In this document: one piece after another, positions 21,848 to 25,657 of the stretch
Position numbering within the stretch: the first letter of the stretch is position 1
How the letters are laid out: each line of letters begins with the position of its first letter
From: a virus
IMG/VR virus record: IMGVR_UViG_3300005843_000036
Span: 1-25,657 of that record
DNA length: 25,657 nt
Strand: one strand, 5' to 3'
Notes under the pieces: model-generated
Database searches by the model: none
Seen by the model: only the letters and a program-made list of their open reading frames with translations
What the model was told of the DNA's origin: nothing
Position numbers and translations under genes: made by a program

Positions 21848-21889
21848 AGTGTTTAGCGACTTGACACTTGCGATGTTTAGCCACTAAAC
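21848..21889. promoter_or_regulatory. Dyad operators in the hicA promoter
   Basis: GTTTAG-CCA-CTAAAC (21875-21889) is a perfect 6-bp inverted repeat over the -10 box. The related GTTTAG-CGA-CTTGAC (21851-21865) lies over the -35 box with centres 24 bp apart, and TGTTTAGC recurs as a direct repeat (21850, 21874). AGTGT/ACACT (21848-21852, 21864-21868) adds an outer dyad. By family analogy these are binding sites for the HicB helix-turn-helix domain. Confidence 0.6.
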
Positions 21890-21890
21890 T
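21861..21890 (+). promoter_or_regulatory. Promoter of hicAB
   Basis: TTGACA (21861-21866), an 18-nt spacer and TAAACT (21885-21890) match the consensus well. The expected transcript start is near 21897, one base before the hicA ATG at 21898, so the mRNA may be leaderless. This suits the absence of a ribosome site and is common in actinobacteria. Confidence 0.72.
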
Positions 21891-21897
21891 TACACTC

Positions 21898-22107
21898 ATG
21901 AGAGCAAGGGAAATCGAGCGGAAGATCGTACGACTCGGCGGTGTGCACACGCGCACGGTTGGGTCGCACAAGCGCTACCAGGTGACTGGCAACGGCGTCA
22001 CGGCCAGCACTGCGGTACCGCAGCATCCGGGCGATATCCCAAACGGGACGCTGCACAAGATCCAGAAGGACCTTGAACCGGCTTTAGGGAAGAAGTGGTT
22101 GATATGA
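21898..22107 (+). CDS. hicA: HicA toxin, mRNA interferase
   Basis: This 69-residue protein has the small dsRBD-like HicA fold. REIERKIVRLGGVHTRTVGS leads into HKRYQV, with the catalytic-type His24, and HPGDIPNGTLHKIQKDL matches the family C-terminal signature. HicA cleaves mRNA in a translation-independent manner and is neutralised by HicB. I chose ATG 21898 because it follows the promoter directly. The frame upstream to 21868 lies inside the promoter. The stop overlaps the hicB start (ATGA). It is one of only three plus-strand genes here. Confidence 0.92.
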   Translation: MRAREIERKIVRLGGVHTRTVGSHKRYQVTGNGVTASTAVPQHPGDIPNGTLHKIQKDLEPALGKKWLI

Positions 22108-22484
22108 CGTACCGAGTGGTTGTGACCCGGGAGGGCGACGACTGGCTGGCTGACGTGCCCGAGGTCGAAGGGGCGCACACGTGGGCTCGGTCGTTGGAAG
22201 GGTTGATGAAGTCGGTTCGGGAAGTGATCGTTCTTATGTCCGATCTACCCGATGACGCGGAGCCGGCGATAAGCCTGGATTTCCAGTTGGATGCAGAGGT
22301 CTTGCGGAACGCGGCGCGGGTTGGTGCTGAACGGCGGGAGTTGTCGGCGCAGAAACGCGAGCTTCAGCGGAAGGCCGCGCAGGCGTTGCAGGAGTTGTTA
22401 GCGGCTCACGTTTCCGGGCGGGACGCGGCCGTGCTGCTCGACATGACGCCCGGTCGGGTGTCCCAGCTCGCGAACAGTAAGTAG
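22104..22484 (+). CDS. hicB: HicB antitoxin with C-terminal DNA-binding domain
   Basis: This 126-residue protein has the HicB fold at the N-terminus (TYRVVVTREGDDWLADVPEV, then EGLMKSVREVIVLM), a charged helical linker (RRELSAQKRELQRKAAQA) and a C-terminal helix-turn-helix (HVSGRDAAVLLDMTPGRVSQ). It binds HicA and probably represses the promoter by way of the dyads at 21848-21889. The ATG at 22104 overlaps the hicA stop (ATGA) and is preferred to an upstream GTG at 22095. Confidence 0.9.
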   Translation: MTYRVVVTREGDDWLADVPEVEGAHTWARSLEGLMKSVREVIVLMSDLPDDAEPAISLDFQLDAEVLRNAARVGAERRELSAQKRELQRKAAQALQELLAAHVSGRDAAVLLDMTPGRVSQLANSK

Positions 22485-22487
22485 GCC

Positions 22488-22745
22488 GTGGTGACTGTGT
22501 GGCGTGTGGCTACTGTCGAGCGGCCAGTTCAGCGGAGAAGTCGGGGAATCCGTTCAGGGCGCAGGGCGCAAGGGCCGTCCGAAATTATTCCTAGTGGTGT
22601 CCAGCACGCGTTCAATCAAGCGGAGGACACAGTCGCGTGCGGCACAGATGAGGAGCTTTACATCCTTCCGGGGTCGACGTTCAGGCCGGGTGAGGTAAAC
22701 CGATGTCCTGAATGTTCGAAGGTTGTTGAGTCAGACCCATCCTGA
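22488..22745 (+). CDS. Possible third gene of the hicAB island, CxxC protein
   Basis: This open frame starts at GTG 22488, 3 nt after the hicB stop, and codes for up to 85 residues. The first ~38 residues are Arg-rich and unconvincing, but the rest has a natural pattern (GVQHAFNQAEDTVACG, then NRCPECSKVV with C-x2-C) like small actinobacterial proteins in which a His-Ala block and a Cys-Gly precede a C-x2-C pair. The exact start is uncertain. Its last 65 bases overlap the 3' end of the minus-strand HTH gene tail to tail. It may be real, or a remnant with a lost N-terminus. Confidence 0.42.
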   Translation: MVTVWRVATVERPVQRRSRGIRSGRRAQGPSEIIPSGVQHAFNQAEDTVACGTDEELYILPGSTFRPGEVNRCPECSKVVESDPS

Positions 22746-22911
22746 CTTGCAGCATCGTCGAGTTCCGTTCCTGATCGACCCACAGCAGGATCTCGGCCAC
22801 CTCGTAGCCGTCTGTGTAGCGGTTGATCACGCCGCGGTTGACCCACTGCCGGATGGTGGCCTTGTTGACCTCACCGATAGCGGCGGCGATGTCGAGCGGG
22901 ACACGGGTCAC
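22681..22911 (-). CDS. Small helix-turn-helix DNA-binding protein
   Basis: This 76-residue protein has a MerR/excisionase-like helix-turn-helix: TRVPLDIAAAIGEVNKATIR, QWVNRGVINRYTDG, YEVAEILLWVDQERN. The start is GTG 22911, overlapping the upstream stop (GTGA). A longer frame to 23037 is shadow sequence inside the zinc-ribbon gene. It is the last gene of the right-hand operon. It could be a regulator or a recombination directionality factor, though no integrase is in view. Confidence 0.8.
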   Translation of the reverse strand: MTRVPLDIAAAIGEVNKATIRQWVNRGVINRYTDGYEVAEILLWVDQERNSTMLQVRMGLTQQPSNIQDIGLPHPA

Positions 22912-23534
22912 GCCTGCTCCCTCATCACTGACAGTCTTGCCAACTCCTGCGGTGTGGACCAGGTGGCGTTGCAGCCGGAGCACTTGGCGTTGTTGGAGCC
23001 GTTGCGGATGAACACGGGCCCGTTGCAGTGGGGGCATTTGCCGTACTCGCGATGTGTCTGGTCCCGCACAGCCGACTTCAAGGCTTTGCGCAGCTCAGTC
23101 ATTTCCCGCTGGTAGTCCTCAATCCATTCTTGTCCGGTGATCCACTGGTGATGGCGGGTGAGGAGGTCGAGCTGCCCGACGACAGAGTTGGGCAGGGCGG
23201 TGGTGAGGGGTCGTTCGTCGGCGACTAGCAGCACCCATGAGGCGATGATCGCCGGTAGTGACGGCGGGTCGGTGTGGCCTTTCTGGATCGTCCGGTGGTC
23301 GCGGAGTACGAGGGCGTCGAGGTTCGCGGGTGCGGGTGGGCTGTCCGCTTTCAGCCGGCGGGTTTTCGGGGACGCTTCCTTCGGTGCGGAACCAGCCTCC
23401 AGGATCAGGGCCAGTTCGAACCACAGTTCCCGGATATCGGTGAGAGTGTCCAGAAGTCGTTGGGAGTGGCGACGGCAGAGCAGCCCGTCAGTGGCCTCGG
23501 TGTGCTGGTCGTGCTCAAGCACGCATCCGCTCAT
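22908..23534 (-). CDS. Zinc-ribbon protein, phage hypothetical
   Basis: This 208-residue protein has an N-terminal possible zinc finger (Cys4, LLCRRH near residue 20), a Pro/Lys-rich linker, a helical middle (SLPAIIASWVLLVADERPLT, then HHQWITGQEWIEDYQREMTE) and a C-terminal zinc ribbon with KCPHC and KCSGC near residues 168-190. Similar proteins next to a small HTH gene occur in actinophages, but no function is known to me. It overlaps the upstream gene (TGATG) and the HTH gene (GTGA). A transcription-related role is plausible. Confidence 0.78.
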   Translation of the reverse strand: MSGCVLEHDQHTEATDGLLCRRHSQRLLDTLTDIRELWFELALILEAGSAPKEASPKTRRLKADSPPAPANLDALVLRDHRTIQKGHTDPPSLPAIIASWVLLVADERPLTTALPNSVVGQLDLLTRHHQWITGQEWIEDYQREMTELRKALKSAVRDQTHREYGKCPHCNGPVFIRNGSNNAKCSGCNATWSTPQELARLSVMREQA

Positions 23535-23791
23535 CAGTCTCCTCGGTCTCCGTCGCCGCCTGCTACATGTCGGTCCATGAGGGCGCTGGCCAGCCTCACT
23601 AGACCGACTGCGCGGATCAGGTCGCAGTCGGGCCCGACGCTGTAGTCGTAGGCGTGGAGCATGTCCCCCTCATCGTCGAATCGGCTCGTAGCGACCATCA
23701 GCACCCACCCGGTTACGACACCCTGGCGTTCGAGGTTGTTGGCTGTGAACGCTCTGACTTGGTCGTCGAGCGCCATCATTTCGTCGCTCAT
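23534..23791 (-). CDS. Small phage hypothetical protein
   Basis: This 85-residue protein has an acidic helical N-terminus (MALDDQVRAFTANNLERQGV), a beta part (VVTGWVLMVATSRFDDEGDM, then YDYSVGPDCDLIRAVGLVRL) and a Gly/Asp-rich end. The layout resembles short mycobacteriophage-type proteins of unknown role. Start overlaps the upstream stop by ATGA, and the stop overlaps the next start by TGATG. Confidence 0.72.
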   Translation of the reverse strand: MSDEMMALDDQVRAFTANNLERQGVVTGWVLMVATSRFDDEGDMLHAYDYSVGPDCDLIRAVGLVRLASALMDRHVAGGDGDRGD

Positions 23792-24210
23792 CTGGTGGCT
23801 TCCGACGGGACCGATCGGTACTCATGCCGGGGGCGGATGATGATCTGCGCGAACGTGTTCCATCCCGGCGGAAGCATCGGCGGGACGGGTGTTCCAGCGG
23901 GAAAGCCCGTGAAGACTTTGAGTTCTTCCCAGCCTCCCTGGTAGGCCACGACGTCGATGCGGCGAAAGGCTGGGTGCGCTGGGGCGAAAACCAGCTGATA
24001 CTTGCCTACTTTGAAGGACAGCGCGGGCTCCCAATCGAGGACCTCTCTCGGAAGGGAAGACGATTCGTAGTGGTCTACCCCAAGATCGTCGCGGACGATG
24101 ATTGTTGGTGGTTCGATTATCCCAACCACTTCACCGGTCGCCCTGACTGAGGCCTTCGGTCCGTCCCAAATGCGGACTTTCTTGCCGACTAGATCTCTGA
24201 AGTTTGTCAT
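23788..24210 (-). CDS. Hypothetical protein with SH3-like N-terminus
   Basis: This 140-residue protein is beta-rich. The N-terminal 50 residues (LVGKKVRIWDGPKASVRATG, then VVGIIEPPTIIVRDDLG) suggest an SH3-like barrel. The later part holds KYQLVFAPAHPAFRRIDVVA and a PPMLPPGWNTFAQIIIRPRH segment. No family is recognised. Its start overlaps the 52-residue gene upstream by ATGA and its stop overlaps the next gene by ATGA. Confidence 0.7.
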   Translation of the reverse strand: MTNFRDLVGKKVRIWDGPKASVRATGEVVGIIEPPTIIVRDDLGVDHYESSSLPREVLDWEPALSFKVGKYQLVFAPAHPAFRRIDVVAYQGGWEELKVFTGFPAGTPVPPMLPPGWNTFAQIIIRPRHEYRSVPSEATR

Positions 24211-24365
24211 CTGGTTGCTTCCTGGTATCCGGGACGGCGGCGTTGTCCAGCGACCGCCTTGGTGGCGGCTTCCGTGAAGGCGCGCATGGCTTGCGCGACC
24301 TTGTTTACGTCTCGGCGTGCGGCGGCGGCGATGTCGGCTAGGTCAACGTCGCTGAGTTTGTTCAT
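24207..24365 (-). CDS. Small helical protein, 52 residues
   Basis: The ATG at 24365 overlaps the upstream stop (ATGA), and the TGA at 24207-24209 overlaps the next start (ATGA). The product is a charged, Ala-rich helix (NKLSDVDLADIAAAARRDVN, then KVAQAMRAFTEAATKAV) with a basic end. The precise fit between two coupled genes supports it strongly. Function unknown. Confidence 0.72.
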   Translation of the reverse strand: MNKLSDVDLADIAAAARRDVNKVAQAMRAFTEAATKAVAGQRRRPGYQEATR

Positions 24366-24595
24366 GGTTCGTTCCTGTCTTCCGGTTCGAGATGGCGCCA
24401 GAAATCTTCTATCCGCTGGATCTTGGCTAGTGCCGCGTCACGCTCAGCCACTGCATCTTCGAAGAGGTTCATGTGATGGCCGCATGCAGCTATCCACCAC
24501 CAGTTGTCATCGTCGTTGTACAGCGACAAGAACTCATCGACAGTGGGTGTTGGGCCGTTGCGTAGGTCGGCTTCGATCACTTCGCGGTCTCTCAT
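24362..24595 (-). CDS. Small hypothetical protein
   Basis: This 77-residue acidic, aromatic protein contains TVDEFLSLYNDDDNWWWIAA, a CGHHMN segment and a C-terminal charged helix (VAERDAALAKIQRIEDFW). The Trp cluster followed by Cys-Gly-His-His could be a metal or nucleotide site, but this is speculation. It is coupled at both ends by ATGA overlaps. Confidence 0.7.
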   Translation of the reverse strand: MRDREVIEADLRNGPTPTVDEFLSLYNDDDNWWWIAACGHHMNLFEDAVAERDAALAKIQRIEDFWRHLEPEDRNEP

Positions 24596-24882
24596 CGCTC
24601 GCCCCCTAGATGCTCAGCGGACGGCTCGGCCATCAACGACAGGAGTTTGATCAGACCCGGGATTTGATACGGGTGCACGATCAGGTTCTCGCTGCCAGTG
24701 TTGTCACCGCACAGCAACCACCAGCCGCGTGGCTCATCCCACGTCGCTGTCAGCCGATCGACCCACGCCTCGAACCCAGCGATCGGGTCGGGGTCCGGGA
24801 CCAGGACATCTATGCGGCGCACCAGATGTTCCTCGGTTCGGATCTCGGTGAGGCGGTCGGGTGTTACGGGCTGCTCAGACAT
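24592..24882 (-). CDS. Small hypothetical protein; RBS-decided start
   Basis: I chose ATG 24882 because AGGAGG lies 9 nt upstream (24888-24898 region) and it overlaps the end of the upstream gene by eight bases. A frame extending to 24939 has no such site. The 96-residue product has a Glu/Arg-rich start, then ATWDEPRGWWLLCGDNTGSE, then a hydrophobic helix PGLIKLLSLMAEP. The Trp-Trp-x2-Cys-Gly-Asp block resembles the WWW...CGHH of its downstream neighbour, so the two may be distant paralogues. Confidence 0.75.
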   Translation of the reverse strand: MSEQPVTPDRLTEIRTEEHLVRRIDVLVPDPDPIAGFEAWVDRLTATWDEPRGWWLLCGDNTGSENLIVHPYQIPGLIKLLSLMAEPSAEHLGGER

Positions 24883-25432
24883 AAGGGCCGTCCTCCTTGG
24901 TTGTCTCTGACCCAGCAACGAACGAGCGAATTCGTCCAATTAGGTCTCGGGTGTCGTAGAAGACGCCATGTACATCTCGATGGCAGATGTCAGCATTGAG
25001 AACATCCCGCTCGATCGCGTCGGCTATCTCGTTGGCGGTCTTGGCTCGTTCAGCGGCCACAGCCTCAGCAACCAGCAACGGAGCAGCGGCGGCAAGCATC
25101 TTCGGTGTGGCGTGAAAGAGCGCCATCGGCCAGGCCGCAGCGTCGTAGCGCATCGATGTGTGACCGACGTTGTAGGCAAGGTCGATCGCGTCGTCTCCCG
25201 GTGTTACCGGGTCGACAGGGTCGGGCAGTTCGCTGTCGCTGGAAATGATCACCAGCCGATCCCGCTCGTACGCCTGGCGCCCGTCCGGCCACACGAGCCG
25301 CGATGAATACTCCCCGGACGGGTAGCTCTCAGTAATCACCGTCGCGCCGAACGCTTCGGCCAGCACCGTCCAGTCTTCGTATTCGTCCAGATTTACGGAC
25401 GCGATCTCTTCCGGGTCAGCAGGGGAAGTCAC
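24875..25432 (-). CDS. Hypothetical phage protein
   Basis: This 185-residue protein starts at GTG 25432, overlapping the upstream stop (GTGA). The first half is beta-rich and acidic (WTVLAEAFGATVITES, SSRLVWPDGRQAYERDRLVI). The second half is helical and Ala-rich (MLAAAAPLLVAEAVAAERAK, TANEIADAIERDVLNADICH). No family is recognised. It is part of the coupled right-hand operon. Confidence 0.72.
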   Translation of the reverse strand: MTSPADPEEIASVNLDEYEDWTVLAEAFGATVITESYPSGEYSSRLVWPDGRQAYERDRLVIISSDSELPDPVDPVTPGDDAIDLAYNVGHTSMRYDAAAWPMALFHATPKMLAAAAPLLVAEAVAAERAKTANEIADAIERDVLNADICHRDVHGVFYDTRDLIGRIRSFVAGSETTKEDGPYV

Positions 25433-25657
25433 GACGACGGCTCAGCGAGGATCGACATGAAGTGCTCAATCTCGGCCCTCGTTGCCGAACGAGGCTCCGC
25501 TGACACCCATGCGCCCGTCTTCCAGCACACGGTCGCGATGTCACGGTCGGCCTTGAAGCTGCGTTTGATCACCGTAACCGCGCCGCGACTCGGGAACGAC
25601 TCGTGCAGTTCGGGGGCCAGCATCGAGTAGGTGTCGCCGGGTCCATAGGCCTCGACC
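25429..25657 (-). CDS. Partial hypothetical protein, 5' end outside window
   Basis: The frame is open to the window edge upstream of ATG 25623. The extra codons read VEAYGPGDTYSMLAPELHES, which looks like genuine protein and joins smoothly, so I treat the gene as cut by the edge. The visible part includes SRGAVTVIKRSFKADRD and ATVCWKTGAWVSAEPRSATR. Its stop overlaps the next start (GTGA). Function unknown. Confidence 0.68.
   Translation of the reverse strand, partial: VEAYGPGDTYSMLAPELHESFPSRGAVTVIKRSFKADRDIATVCWKTGAWVSAEPRSATRAEIEHFMSILAEPSS

Noticed and set aside
22681-22911. Excisionase and attachment site near the HTH gene
   Set aside because: The HTH could suit an excisionase, but no integrase gene or att-like duplication is visible, so I did not call it.

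Overview
The window is the structural half of a temperate-type siphovirus (phage or prophage) of a high-GC Gram-positive bacterium, almost certainly an actinomycete. This rests on the GC-rich codon use, frequent GTG starts, strong purine-rich ribosome binding sites, and protein types and gene order typical of actinophages. No integrase, attachment site, tRNA or clear host gene is visible, so prophage versus free phage cannot be settled here. The host genus cannot be named. Nearly everything is on the minus strand and reads right to left.

Right part (25657 to about 22681): nine tightly coupled small genes, most overlapping by GTGA, ATGA or TGATG. They end in a zinc-ribbon protein and a helix-turn-helix protein and look like the tail of an early or accessory operon. 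A rightward island follows (about 21848-22745): a HicAB toxin-antitoxin pair with its own promoter and dyad operators, plus a possible third small gene. To its left are two strong hairpins, a GIY-YIG (T5orf172/MUG113-like) nuclease gene with its own terminator, a 27-residue membrane microprotein, two small phage proteins, a 59-residue TTG-start gene, and an HNH endonuclease.

Middle part (19994 to 9453): small and large terminase, portal, MuF-like head protein, scaffold, lambda D-type decoration protein, lambda E-type major capsid protein, the connector series (HeH-like protein, adaptor, stopper, neck protein, tail terminator), a small charged-tail protein and the major tail protein. A terminator-like hairpin follows the major tail protein. 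Two tail assembly chaperones are then joined by a -1 frameshift on GGGAAAC.

Left part (9456 to 1): a 1203-residue tape measure, a distal tail-like protein, a tail hub with an inserted beta-sandwich, a YadA-like beta-roll fibre, three small membrane proteins, an M15-type endolysin and a holin. These close at a textbook intrinsic terminator. Beyond it begins a gene cut by the window edge. It encodes a signal peptide, a Thr/Pro linker and a probable beta-helix domain, so it looks secreted and may be a moron. No LysB-type mycolylarabinogalactan esterase is seen in the window.

Several real genes are short, begin at GTG or TTG, or run off the window edge (1-666, 20428-20607, 21108-21191, 24207-24365, 25429-25657). 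They were found by reading frames directly, and overlapping stop-start junctions were the main support.
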